NCBI RefSeq assembly: GCF_014200305.1
Contig: NZ_JACHBL010000001.1
Span: forward strand, 1,674,001-1,738,000
Direction: 5' to 3'
Length of the DNA stretch: 64,000 nucleotides
Source of the DNA: Neomicrococcus lactis
Lineage (GTDB): Bacteria > Actinomycetota > Actinomycetes > Actinomycetales > Micrococcaceae
Positions 8,221 through 20,482 of this stretch are shown here, piece after piece. Position 1 is the stretch's first letter. Every line of letters begins with the position of its first letter. The position numbers and the translations under genes were made by a program. The notes beneath the pieces were generated by a model. That model searched no databases, was not told the DNA's origin, and saw only the letters and a list, made by a program, of their open reading frames with translations.

Positions 8221-8259
8221 AAAAAATCGCGGAAACCGAAAGGTCTCCGCGATTTTTTT
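8221..8259. terminator. Bidirectional terminator between the iclR remnant and tRNA-Pro
   Basis: A perfect 13-bp inverted repeat (AAAAAATCGCGGA and TCCGCGATTTTTT) around a 12-base loop gives a GC stem with a U-run on either strand. It can end the plus-strand iclR-like transcript and the minus-strand tRNA-Pro transcript. Confidence 0.85.
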
Positions 8260-8261
8260 GG

Positions 8262-8335
8262 TCGGGGTGACAGGATTTGAACCTGCGGCCTCGTCGTCCC
8301 GAACGACGCGCGCTACCAAGCTGCGCCACACCCCG
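8262..8335 (-). tRNA. tRNA-Pro (anticodon CGG)
   Basis: The minus strand folds as a cloverleaf: acceptor CGGGGTG pairs with CACCCCG, D arm GCGC...GCGC, anticodon stem CGTCG/CGACG with loop TTCGGGA (anticodon CGG, reads CCG), and T arm GCAGG TTCAAAT CCTGT. The discriminator is A. CCA is not encoded. Confidence 0.95.
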
Positions 8336-8469
8336 AAAGCGTTTCTAGCGCTTAATTACCTTACTCTTGGTGCCAAAAAATTCCGAATTCAGTGGCCCCC
8401 ATCACCAAGCGAAAAAGACTGATAACAACGCACCCACTAGTTCGTAAATTGTCCGAGGAGCTTCAGTTT

Positions 8470-9873
8470 CTAGATCGCCTTGTGCGGATTGAGAATCCCC
8501 TGCGGATCAAAAACTTCCTTGATGCGGTATTGAAGTTCGCGAACTTGTTCGCTTTGCTCCCATCCCAGCCAGCGGAGTTTGTACTGACCCACGCCGTGCT
8601 CACCTGTGATGGTTCCACCAATGGCTAGCGCTGCTCGAATGGACTCGTCAAGGGAAGCGTCCAAGCGTTCTACGCCTGCCTCGCCTTCTGACGGATCGAT
8701 CCAGAACGTGGGGTGTAGATTTCCGTCGCCGGCATGAGCCACGGTGCGGACCCACACGTTATTGCGCTCCGCAATACGATGGAGCTCCCGAATGTAGTCA
8801 ACGAGCTTGCTGCGCGGCACCGCGACATCTTCACCCACGCGGTACTGGTCATCTTGCTCGTCGCCGCGGCTGACTCGACGCATCGCAAGCAGAGCCATCG
8901 ACTGCGGATCATCCTTCTCGAAGAGCGTTGCCCCGAGCCCAGCCAGCACTTCACGGATCACGTCTTCTTCCAGGTACGCCCCGAAGCCGTCAGTCAGCGC
9001 GAGCAAGAGAGCACCACCCGTGCCTTTGAGCTTGGTGCCGTGGATTGAATCGATGACAGCCATGACGCCTTCGTCCAGCATCTCCAAAATGGCTGGCTGA
9101 ACCCGCGCACGGCCAATGGCTAGAACGCCTTCAGCAGCCGTTTCGATGTCCGGGAAAATGGCGGCAATGGCACGCTGATTCTCGCCCGAGTAGCGCAAAC
9201 GAACAGTCGCTTTTACAACTATTCCCAAAGTCCCCTCAGAGCCGATGACTAGGGACGTTAGGTCATATCCGGCAACACCCTTGAAAGTCTGCTTGCCGAT
9301 CTCAATGATGGAACCGTCAGCGAGAACCACAGTGAGACCCAAGACAGAGTCACGAGTGACGCCGTATTTGGCGCACCGCAGACCGCCCGCGTTGGTGGCA
9401 ACGTTGCCGCCAATAGTGGACTGTTGGTAGCTCGCTGGATCTGGCGCGTACATCAATCCGTACTCAGCAACTGCAGCATTCAGGTCGGCGTTGACCACGC
9501 CTGGTTGAACAACAGCCACTTCGTCGTCTGGACGAATCTCAAGAATCTGGTTCATGCGCTCCAAGGACAACACCACGCAATCCTTGATGGCATGAGCCGC
9601 ACCGGACACCCCAGTGCCGGCGCCACGAGGGACGATGCTGATCTTGTGCTTGCTCGCCCAACGCAGAGTTGCTTGAACATCCTCCGTCGACCCAGCGAGA
9701 ACTACTGCCATGGGTAGATGCGGATCAGAGAGAGCACCCATATCCCGATGGAAATTCTGGACGTCTACGTCGTCGACCAATAATGAGCCGCTCCCCTGCG
9801 TTCCCAGTGCCTTGGACAATTCATCCAAGGCACTCAGGTGTGGGGCGGAGATCCGGGAGGTAGTGGAGGTCAT
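8470..9873 (-). CDS. FAD-linked oxidase, GlcD / D-lactate dehydrogenase family
   Basis: This 467-residue flavoenzyme likely oxidises a 2-hydroxy acid such as glycolate or D-lactate. An FAD-binding PCMH domain spans about residues 50-225 (PRGAGTGVSGAAHAI, STIGGNVATNAGGLRCAKYG, GSEGTLGIV). The FAD-oxidase C-terminal domain ends with GGTITGEHGVGQYK and the GlcD-type tail VFDPQGILNPHKAI. The ATG at 9873 (MTSTTSRISAPH) is preferred over in-frame upstream codons because it follows the preceding stop by 10 bp and has an AGAAAGAA site. No GlcE/GlcF subunits or LldEFG genes are nearby, so it probably acts alone or with an unlinked electron acceptor. Confidence 0.85.
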   Translation of the reverse strand: MTSTTSRISAPHLSALDELSKALGTQGSGSLLVDDVDVQNFHRDMGALSDPHLPMAVVLAGSTEDVQATLRWASKHKISIVPRGAGTGVSGAAHAIKDCVVLSLERMNQILEIRPDDEVAVVQPGVVNADLNAAVAEYGLMYAPDPASYQQSTIGGNVATNAGGLRCAKYGVTRDSVLGLTVVLADGSIIEIGKQTFKGVAGYDLTSLVIGSEGTLGIVVKATVRLRYSGENQRAIAAIFPDIETAAEGVLAIGRARVQPAILEMLDEGVMAVIDSIHGTKLKGTGGALLLALTDGFGAYLEEDVIREVLAGLGATLFEKDDPQSMALLAMRRVSRGDEQDDQYRVGEDVAVPRSKLVDYIRELHRIAERNNVWVRTVAHAGDGNLHPTFWIDPSEGEAGVERLDASLDESIRAALAIGGTITGEHGVGQYKLRWLGWEQSEQVRELQYRIKEVFDPQGILNPHKAI

Positions 9874-9883
9874 GAGATTCTTT

Positions 9884-10387
9884 CTACTCTGCTGCGTGCT
9901 GTTCGGGTGAAGCGCCCATGAACCGGGCATAGAAGCCCAGGATGGTGTCCCACTCGATAATGAATTCGGAGCCGTCCTCCCGGTTGACCAGTGCTGGACG
10001 GCCTGTGACTTTCAAGGTGACTTCTGCTCCGGAAGGGGAAACGTCTACAAACGTAAATTCCAAGGAACTCCGCGAGGGATACAACCAGTCAATATTGATC
10101 TGATGAGCAGCGAGAGATTCCGAAACGGTCCCCCATTCCAGCCATTTACTCTCTGGACCACCTTCTTCACCGATGGCTTCCATATCGACGGAAACGAAGG
10201 TGCCGGCACCGAATGAGGTGAATTGAGACGGCCACCAGAGATGGATGTACTCCATGAAGCCTTCAAGGGCCTGGTCAGATTCAACTGGAACTCGCACAAC
10301 GTGGATAGAGGGAGACGACTTGTCTGACGAAGCAGCTGGAACTGCCGGCTCTTCCGGCTCCGGCGCATGCGAAAAGAGAGAATCCAT
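9884..10387 (-). CDS. SRPBCC / AHSA1-like domain protein
   Basis: This 167-residue protein matches the START/SRPBCC helix-grip fold of AHSA1-like proteins: an Ala/Pro/Ser-rich N-terminus (about 25 residues), then HVVRVPVESDQALEGFMEYI, a Trp-rich stretch (HLWWPSQFTSFG) and a terminal helix (IEWDTILGFYARFMG). Members bind hydrophobic ligands or clients; a specific function cannot be assigned. A -10 hexamer TAGAAT (10394-10399) ends 6 bp before the ATG, suggesting a leaderless mRNA. It is probably co-transcribed with the oxidase gene 10 bp downstream. Confidence 0.7.
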   Translation of the reverse strand: MDSLFSHAPEPEEPAVPAASSDKSSPSIHVVRVPVESDQALEGFMEYIHLWWPSQFTSFGAGTFVSVDMEAIGEEGGPESKWLEWGTVSESLAAHQINIDWLYPSRSSLEFTFVDVSPSGAEVTLKVTGRPALVNREDGSEFIIEWDTILGFYARFMGASPEQHAAE

Positions 10388-10465
10388 CTTCTGATTCTAG
10401 TTGGCCGCTGCGCAGGTGATGGCCTGATGGCTACGGAGTATGCCTATGAAGGGCAACCGGCTTAA

Positions 10466-10502
10466 ACAAAAACACCCGCCTATCAACCAGATAAGCGGGT
10501 GC
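10466..10502 (-). terminator. rRNA operon terminator
   Basis: On the minus strand the stem CACCCGC/GCGGGTG, extended by further pairs, encloses the loop and is followed by TTTTTGTTT. It lies about 70 bp after the 5S gene. Confidence 0.8.
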
Positions 10503-10525
10503 TCTTGTTTTTCTTGTTAAGTGTT

Positions 10526-10557
10526 GGAAGACCCGCACGTCGTTGTGTGGGTCTTCC
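10526..10557. terminator. Second hairpin after 5S rRNA
   Basis: Arms GGAAGACCCGCAC and GTGTGGGTCTTCC (one wobble) enclose 6 bases. The U-run (CCTTTTT) is on the plus strand, so it may block read-through into the rRNA operon or help the tandem terminator at 10466. Confidence 0.65.
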
Positions 10558-10570
10558 TTTTTAAGGGTTG

Positions 10571-10687
10571 TCCGGCGGTGTCCTACTCTCCCACACCCTC
10601 CCGGGTGCAGTACCATTGGCGCTGTGGGTCTTAGCTTCCGGGTTCGGGATGGGTCCGGGCGTTTCCCCCACGCTATGGCCGCCGTAA
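10571..10687 (-). rRNA. rrf: 5S ribosomal RNA
   Basis: The minus strand gives the actinobacterial 5S sequence from GTTACGGCGGCCATAGCG to GAGTAGGACACCGCCGGACA, about 117 nt, with complementary ends. End positions are accurate to a few bases. Confidence 0.93.
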
Positions 10688-10805
10688 CTTTGGCGAACCA
10701 GCAACGTCCACTTGTTTGTGGTGTTGGGTTCAAGTATTTATTTATGGTTGGTGTCTGCCCCTCTACAACCGTCGGGTTATTTCGTTGGTTGTGGGGGGTG
10801 TTTTG

Positions 10806-10832
10806 TTGTTTCGGTGCTGTATGGTGGACGCG
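10806..10832 (-). other. 3' arm of the 23S rRNA processing stem
   Basis: The 27-bp stretch here is the inverted counterpart of 14125-14151 in the 16S-23S spacer (23 of 27 positions pair, including CTGTAT and GTGGACGCG). In the precursor RNA the two would pair and bring the 23S ends together for RNase III cleavage. Confidence 0.7.
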
Positions 10833-10914
10833 GCAGTTTCTGCTGTTTTGTTCTTCCCCACTCATAATCAACCAGTCCTGTTTTACTAGGGTGGTGTGTG
10901 GTGGGTGTGTTGTA

Positions 10915-14005
<3,091 letters not shown>

Positions 14006-14124
14006 AAACACAAAAAGCTCATAAGCAAGAACAAACACTAAACAAACACAAGAACAATCAAAATTATTACTCGGATATATTTGCAGAAAACAACAACCAC
14101 AATAAATTGCGATTGTTAGATGCT

Positions 14125-14151
14125 CGCGTCCACTATACAGTTCCCAAACAA
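14125..14151 (-). other. 5' arm of the 23S rRNA processing stem (16S-23S spacer)
   Basis: This spacer segment is complementary to 10806-10832 beyond the 23S gene. The RNA begins TTGTTTGGGAACTGTATAG, a boxA-like motif typical of actinobacterial rRNA spacers. The spacer (14006-14543) contains no tRNA gene. Confidence 0.65.
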
Positions 14152-14422
14152 CAACCCACACACCCCACACCAGAAGAAACACTATGGTTTCAACCGTGTT
14201 AGCAGCATGCAGACACCTTCAAAACAACAACCCTCCACACACACAAAAACCCCAACGGATTCTCTTGTTTGTGGATGGCCTGTTGTTTCAGGCCCCAATA
14301 ATGTGTCATAACCACCCATCCATTCACCAGACTCGTCTTGTCTTCCTCACCCTGACCTCCCACCGAAATGGTTGGTCCTGGTTGTACTAACAAAACGTGC
14401 CGGCACGAGAATGCGCAGCAAA

Positions 14423-14432
14423 TTTGTTGATA
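14423..14432 (-). other. 3' arm of the 16S rRNA processing stem
   Basis: TTTGTTGATA here is the exact inverted counterpart of TATCAACAAA at 16217-16226 in the leader. In the precursor the two flank 16S and could form the RNase III stem. Confidence 0.5.
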
Positions 14433-14539
14433 TTCCACCCATGAGCACCACGCCCTCGCAACACAAGTACGAGATAGCGGGTAACTTCTACCACCACACA
14501 CAAACATCATGTGATGCTGTGCGACAGGTGTTAGATGCT

Positions 14540-16068
<1,529 letters not shown>

Positions 16069-16216
16069 AAAAAATACAGACACCACCAACACAACACGGG
16101 AAAACGCGTTACACGATGGCACCAAATTCAAACCCAGCAATAAAAAACCCAACAACAAACAACCACAAAAGCAGCCATTCACCATCAGGCAGTTATTACC
16201 GATATAAAACAATCGG

Positions 16217-16256
16217 TATCAACAAACATGACACACTATTGAGATCTCAAACAACA
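16217..16256 (-). promoter_or_regulatory. rRNA leader antitermination / processing motif
   Basis: The leader RNA contains TTGTTTGAGATCTCAATAGT, closely resembling the conserved boxA-region motif of mycobacterial and other actinobacterial rRNA leaders, followed by the 16S processing arm TTTGTTGATA (16217-16226). The rest of the 16069-16315 leader is AT-rich with no gene. Confidence 0.55.
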
Positions 16257-16315
16257 GACACCTACCAAACTTCCATCGAGAACCATTTCTCAATCTCCGT
16301 CGTGGCGGCTTATTC

Positions 16316-16344
16316 ACTTTACTCTGTTCGTGAACTTCAGTCAA
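16316..16344 (-). promoter_or_regulatory. rRNA operon promoter P2
   Basis: On the minus strand TTGACT (16344-16339), a 17-bp spacer and TAAAGT (16321-16316) form a near-consensus housekeeping promoter, about 250 bp upstream of 16S. The -35 box is the centre of a palindrome CTTCAGT-ttg-ACTGAAG. Confidence 0.75.
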
Positions 16345-16357
16345 ACTGAAGGTGAAC
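16329..16357 (-). promoter_or_regulatory. PHO-box-like repeats across the rRNA P2 -35 region
   Basis: On the minus strand three heptamers, GTTCACC (16357-16351), GTTTGAC (16346-16340) and GTTCACG (16335-16329), start exactly 11 bp apart. Two of the three match the GTTCACC unit in at least 6 of 7 positions. The -35 box falls in the middle unit. Binding by RegX3 is inference. Confidence 0.45.
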
Positions 16358-16434
16358 ATCGTATTCGTGATTTGCGCTTTTCACCAGGAATTTCGTCTTT
16401 CAGACTTTCTTTCCGGCGAGCGGCGCGAGATAAA

Positions 16435-16463
16435 ACTTTACCCGGACTGGAACCCCTTTGCAA
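16435..16463 (-). promoter_or_regulatory. rRNA operon promoter P1
   Basis: On the minus strand TTGCAA (16463-16458), a 17-bp spacer and TAAAGT (16440-16435) form a second promoter 119 bp upstream of P2. The -10 hexamer is identical to that of P2. Confidence 0.65.
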
Positions 16464-16557
16464 ATCGGGACCCTCCTCGCGCTGCGCGAGTCAGAAAAAC
16501 CCCGGAATTACGCTGATCTTTGCGGGACCCAACGAAGGTAAACAGGCGGTTAACGAG

Positions 16558-16599
16558 CAAAGGCGACGAAACTCTTTTTCGAGAGCTGCGTCACCTTTG
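16558..16599 (-). terminator. Hairpin after glgB, upstream of rRNA promoters
   Basis: Arms CAAAGGCGACG and CGTCACCTTTG with one mismatch, plus inner pairing CTCT/AGAG, lie 76 bp after the glgB stop. There is no strong U-run. It may insulate the rRNA promoters from glgB read-through. Confidence 0.45.
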
Positions 16600-16674
16600 C
16601 GGCGTCATTTTCAGATATTTAGGTCTTCACTTCAGATCGCCAGGCTCAAGAAGCCCGGAAACTCAGCGAACTTA

Positions 16675-19600
16675 CTAGTTCTTGACCCGGTAGATGACCG
16701 CTCCCAACGGCGGAAGAGTCACGGTTGCGCTAGCCGGCATCGCGAACTTGGCATCGTTGCTTGCGGAAATTGCTCCCTGCGCAACGACTCCCGATCCGCC
16801 CCAAGCGGCGTCGTCGGAATTGAAGATCTCTTCCCACTCCCCCGCAGCCGGCAGACCCAAGTTGTATCCCTCGCGCGGTGCGCCGGAGAAGTTGAGAGCA
16901 ACAACTACCTGTTCGCCCGCACGGTTGCGGCGCACGAAGGCCAAAGTGTTGCCCGCGCTGTCATTGGAATCAATCCACTGGAAGCCAGAAGGATCGTTGT
17001 CCAACTCCCAAAGCGCCGAGTTCTCCGTGTACACGCGATTCAATTCCTTGACCATGTGCTGGACACCCTTGTGCTCAGGCTTCTCGGTGAGCCACCAGTC
17101 AAGACCAGCGGCCTCGCTCCACTCGGCATCCTGCGCGTATTCGGTACCCATGAAGATGAGCTGCTTACCCGGGTGAGTCCACTGGAACGCCAAGTACGCG
17201 CGCACATTCGCGAGCTGCTTCCATCGATCGCCCGGCATCTTGCGCAAGAGCGAACCCTTGCCGTGCACCACTTCGTCATGCGAAATCGGCAGGATGAAGT
17301 TCTCGGTCCAGGCGTACACCAGACCGAACGTCATCTTGTCGTGATGCCACGCGCGGTTGATCGGGTCTTCTTGGATGTACTCGAGGGTGTCGTGCATCCA
17401 GCCCATGTTCCACTTGATGCCGAAGCCCAAGCCGCCATGGTTGGTAGGACGGGTGACGCCATCGAACGCAGTGGATTCTTCCGCGATCATGACGGTTCCC
17501 GGTGCCACACGGTAGGAAGTCGCGTTGACTTCCTGCAAGAAGGTGATGGCCTCGAGGTTTTCGCGGCCGCCGAAAGCGTTCGGCTCCCACTGTCCGTGTT
17601 CGCGCGAGTAATCGAGGTAGAGCATCGACGCCACAGCGTCCACGCGCAATCCATCAATGTGGAACTCGGTGAACCAGTACAGTGCGTTCGCCACCAAGAA
17701 GTTGCGAACTTCGTTGCGGCCGAAGTCGAAGATGAGCGTGCCCCAGTCCGGGTGCTCACCGCGACGTGGATCCGGGTGCTCGTAGAGAGGCTGGCCATCA
17801 AACTTCGCCAGCGCCCATTCGTCCTTCGGGAAGTGCGCAGGAACCCAGTCCACAATCACGCCGATTCCGGCCTGGTGCAGGGTGTCCACGAGGTAGCGGA
17901 AGTCATCCGGCGAACCGAAACGCGACGTTGGTGCGTAGTAACCGGTGACCTGGTAACCCCACGATCCGCCGAACGGATGCTCGGCAACAGGCAAGAATTC
18001 CACGTGAGTGAAGCCCTGCCAGCCCACGTACTCAGCCAACTGGTGTGCCATTTCGCGGTAGCTCAGTCCCGGACGCCATGAGCCCAAGTGCACTTCGTAC
18101 ACACTCATCGGTCCGTTGTGCGGATTCACCGACGTGCGGCGCTCCATCCATTCGTCGTCACCGAAGGCATAGTTGCTTTCCTCCACCACGGAACCCGTGA
18201 GCGGCGGAATTTCGGTAGCGCGCGCGAGCGGATCAGCCTTGTCTCGCCACTGGCCGTCCTGGCCACGAATTTCAAACTTGTACACGTCGCCGGCCGCGGC
18301 ACCTGGGACGAAAATTTCCCAGATTCCCGTGTGGCCCAGCGAGCGCATCGCGTGCACGGAGCCATCCCAGTTATTGAACGTGCCTTTGACGCGTACGCTT
18401 TGCGCATTCGGAGCCCACACGGCAAAGCTAACGCCCACGGTTTCGCCCAAAATGGAGGAATACCGCTGTACGTGCGCACCGAGGACTTCCCACAACTGCT
18501 CGTGGCGACCTTCACCGATGAGGTGCATGTCCATTTCGCCGAGGGTTGGCAAGTGGCGGTAAGGATCGTCCTCCACCACGTTGTCGTCGCCATTCCAGCT
18601 TGTGGAAATGCGGTAGTCCGGCACGCGGCCTGGCACTTCAGCCTTCAACACCGCGGTCCATACGCCGGCATGCTCGTGATGCATCGGTAGCGAACCGTTC
18701 TTGGTGATAACCTCAACGCCCTCCGCAAAAGGACGGCGCACACGAATGGTCACGAACTCGTTGTCATGCAGATGCGCGCCCAGCACCGAGTGCGGCGCGA
18801 AGTGCTCGCCGTTGCCCACAGCCTGCAGGACCTCCTGCGAGACAGCGAGCGGCTTGATATCGCGGGCCATGCGGACCGGTGCCGGCTGCTCTTCAGTTGC
18901 GGTTGCGTCACTATTTGAGGACGACGCCGCTGCTACGGTTCCAGCCGAGGCCGCGGCTACCACTGGGGTTGCGGCTGCCGCAGTGTTTTCAGTAGCCGGG
19001 TGGCTTTCCGAAACATCGTCTACGGTGTTCACGGAGTGGCTTTCCAAGACTTCACGCACGGCTCGAGCTGGAACCGGAATCCACGAAGGACGGTTTTGCT
19101 GCTCGTACGCGACTTCGTAGAGCGCCTTATCCAGCCACAATCCCTTGAAGAGCGCCGAGTTGGTGTCTACAGTTTCGCCGGATTCTTCCGCGTACCCCAC
19201 AAGGAAAGCTTCGCGAGCGGAGCGTGCCCATGCGGAGTGGTCAGTCGGCTCATCGCTCTCATTGTGGTGATCGGCCACGCCCGCGGCGTAGTCGAAAGAG
19301 CGAAGCATGCCCACGATGTCGCGCAAAGCAACATCGTTCTGCGAGCGCTCGTCCGCGGCACGGAGAGGTTCGCCTTCAAAGTCCAACACGGTCCAGCCGC
19401 GCGCCCTGGAGCGGAGCACTTGGCCCAAGTGATAGTCACCGTGAATGCGCTGCAACACGGGGAGCTCGCGGATGTTTCCCATCTCGCTGAGCACGCCGTC
19501 GATCTGCTCGTCGTAGTCGCCCACCGCGGAACCCACGGCTCGCCATCCGCGCTCAACGCGTCCGCGAAGGGACTGCGTGAAGCGAGCTGCGTCGTCGTCC

Positions 19601-20478
19601 TCAAGGGAACGGGTCCCCGCGACCGAACGCAACGATGCGTGCACGCGTGCCGTGGTGCGGCCAATTTCGCGAGCTTCGCGCGTGAAATCGCGGCCCTGGA
19701 TGGCGGCAATCGACGCGATACGCCATGCGTCCTTGCTGCCCGGAATGAATTCGCGAATCACGGAAAGGGAACCGGATTCGGGCTTCGCTTCGTCAGCGCT
19801 AGTGCCCGTATCCCACGTGCCCACGACTTCGCCGAGGGTTTGCGGGACGTCCTCGGAACCGCCCTGCGTGAGGAGCGAGCCCAGCTCAACGTCAGGATTG
19901 ACGCCGGAGACCGGAACACGGAAGAACTTGATGATGACGTCGCCTTCGGCGGAGCCAACCACTACGGAGGTGTTGGACTGCTCGCCGCCCAGCACGCCTG
20001 CGGACAGTGAGCCCACGAACTCGGCACGCTCCGCGAACTCAGCCAAAGGACGTCCTTCGGCCCCGCCCGTGCGGTTGCCCCGGCGCACCATTTCCAGCCA
20101 TGCGGTCACGAAGGCTGGGTCATGCGTGCCGTCGTAGACGAAGGTCGGCTCACCCGAACCACCATAAAGGAGCCCAATGAGCGCGGCATCAGCCTCGTCT
20201 TGCTCGTCATCAGACGCGGCCAAGAGCGGACGCGGACGCACCGCCAACGGCACGTGAACCACAGCCGTCTCGGCATTCGGCGAATCTACCGCCACCAGTA
20301 ATGACTGCAGCTCTGCCACCCTGCGGGGATCATCCAATTCCACCGAACCCGCAACGCGCAACGTGAAGTCACGCCCGCGAGCCGGGAACCAGCGCTGCTG
20401 CTCGAGCCATTCCGACAACAGCGACAACAACTCCCCGCCCTCGTTGTTAGGGGTCATGGTGCTCTCGACATTGCTCAT
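16675..20478 (-). CDS. glgB: Maltokinase (Pep2/Mak) - 1,4-alpha-glucan branching enzyme (GlgB) fusion
   Basis: This 1267-residue cytoplasmic protein joins two enzymes. Residues 1 to about 490 are a Mak-type kinase (EWLEQQRWFPARGRD; catalytic RIHGDYHLGQV near 343 and VLDFEGEP just after), which makes maltose-1-phosphate from maltose and ATP. An Ala/Ser-rich linker (about 490-545) leads to GlgB, with a CBM48 domain (WAPNAQSVRVKGTFNNWDG near 690) and a GH13 barrel with nucleophile Asp in GLRVDAV (near 944), acid Glu in MIAEEST (near 998) and HDEV (near 1067). GlgB forms alpha-1,6 branches. The ATG at 20478 is chosen because AGGAGG lies 12 bp upstream, inside the end of treS. Stand-alone Mak or TreS-Mak fusions are common; this Mak-GlgB arrangement pairs the first and last steps around GlgE. 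Confidence 0.93.
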   Translation of the reverse strand: MSNVESTMTPNNEGGELLSLLSEWLEQQRWFPARGRDFTLRVAGSVELDDPRRVAELQSLLVAVDSPNAETAVVHVPLAVRPRPLLAASDDEQDEADAALIGLLYGGSGEPTFVYDGTHDPAFVTAWLEMVRRGNRTGGAEGRPLAEFAERAEFVGSLSAGVLGGEQSNTSVVVGSAEGDVIIKFFRVPVSGVNPDVELGSLLTQGGSEDVPQTLGEVVGTWDTGTSADEAKPESGSLSVIREFIPGSKDAWRIASIAAIQGRDFTREAREIGRTTARVHASLRSVAGTRSLEDDDAARFTQSLRGRVERGWRAVGSAVGDYDEQIDGVLSEMGNIRELPVLQRIHGDYHLGQVLRSRARGWTVLDFEGEPLRAADERSQNDVALRDIVGMLRSFDYAAGVADHHNESDEPTDHSAWARSAREAFLVGYAEESGETVDTNSALFKGLWLDKALYEVAYEQQNRPSWIPVPARAVREVLESHSVNTVDDVSESHPATENTAAAATPVVAAASAGTVAAASSSNSDATATEEQPAPVRMARDIKPLAVSQEVLQAVGNGEHFAPHSVLGAHLHDNEFVTIRVRRPFAEGVEVITKNGSLPMHHEHAGVWTAVLKAEVPGRVPDYRISTSWNGDDNVVEDDPYRHLPTLGEMDMHLIGEGRHEQLWEVLGAHVQRYSSILGETVGVSFAVWAPNAQSVRVKGTFNNWDGSVHAMRSLGHTGIWEIFVPGAAAGDVYKFEIRGQDGQWRDKADPLARATEIPPLTGSVVEESNYAFGDDEWMERRTSVNPHNGPMSVYEVHLGSWRPGLSYREMAHQLAEYVGWQGFTHVEFLPVAEHPFGGSWGYQVTGYYAPTSRFGSPDDFRYLVDTLHQAGIGVIVDWVPAHFPKDEWALAKFDGQPLYEHPDPRRGEHPDWGTLIFDFGRNEVRNFLVANALYWFTEFHIDGLRVDAVASMLYLDYSREHGQWEPNAFGGRENLEAITFLQEVNATSYRVAPGTVMIAEESTAFDGVTRPTNHGGLGFGIKWNMGWMHDTLEYIQEDPINRAWHHDKMTFGLVYAWTENFILPISHDEVVHGKGSLLRKMPGDRWKQLANVRAYLAFQWTHPGKQLIFMGTEYAQDAEWSEAAGLDWWLTEKPEHKGVQHMVKELNRVYTENSALWELDNDPSGFQWIDSNDSAGNTLAFVRRNRAGEQVVVALNFSGAPREGYNLGLPAAGEWEEIFNSDDAAWGGSGVVAQGAISASNDAKFAMPASATVTLPPLGAVIYRVKN

Positions 20479-20482
20479 GGTC

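Noticed and set aside
8333-8346. LacI-type operator next to tRNA-Pro (GAAAGCGTTTC)
   Set aside because: It lacks the outer TG/CA pairs and overlaps the end of the tRNA gene, an unlikely place for a sugar-responsive operator.
16330-18081. 583-residue plus-strand open frame over glgB and the rRNA promoters
   Set aside because: It is antisense to glgB, which has all catalytic motifs. The translation has no recognisable domain and the frame begins in the rRNA promoter region.
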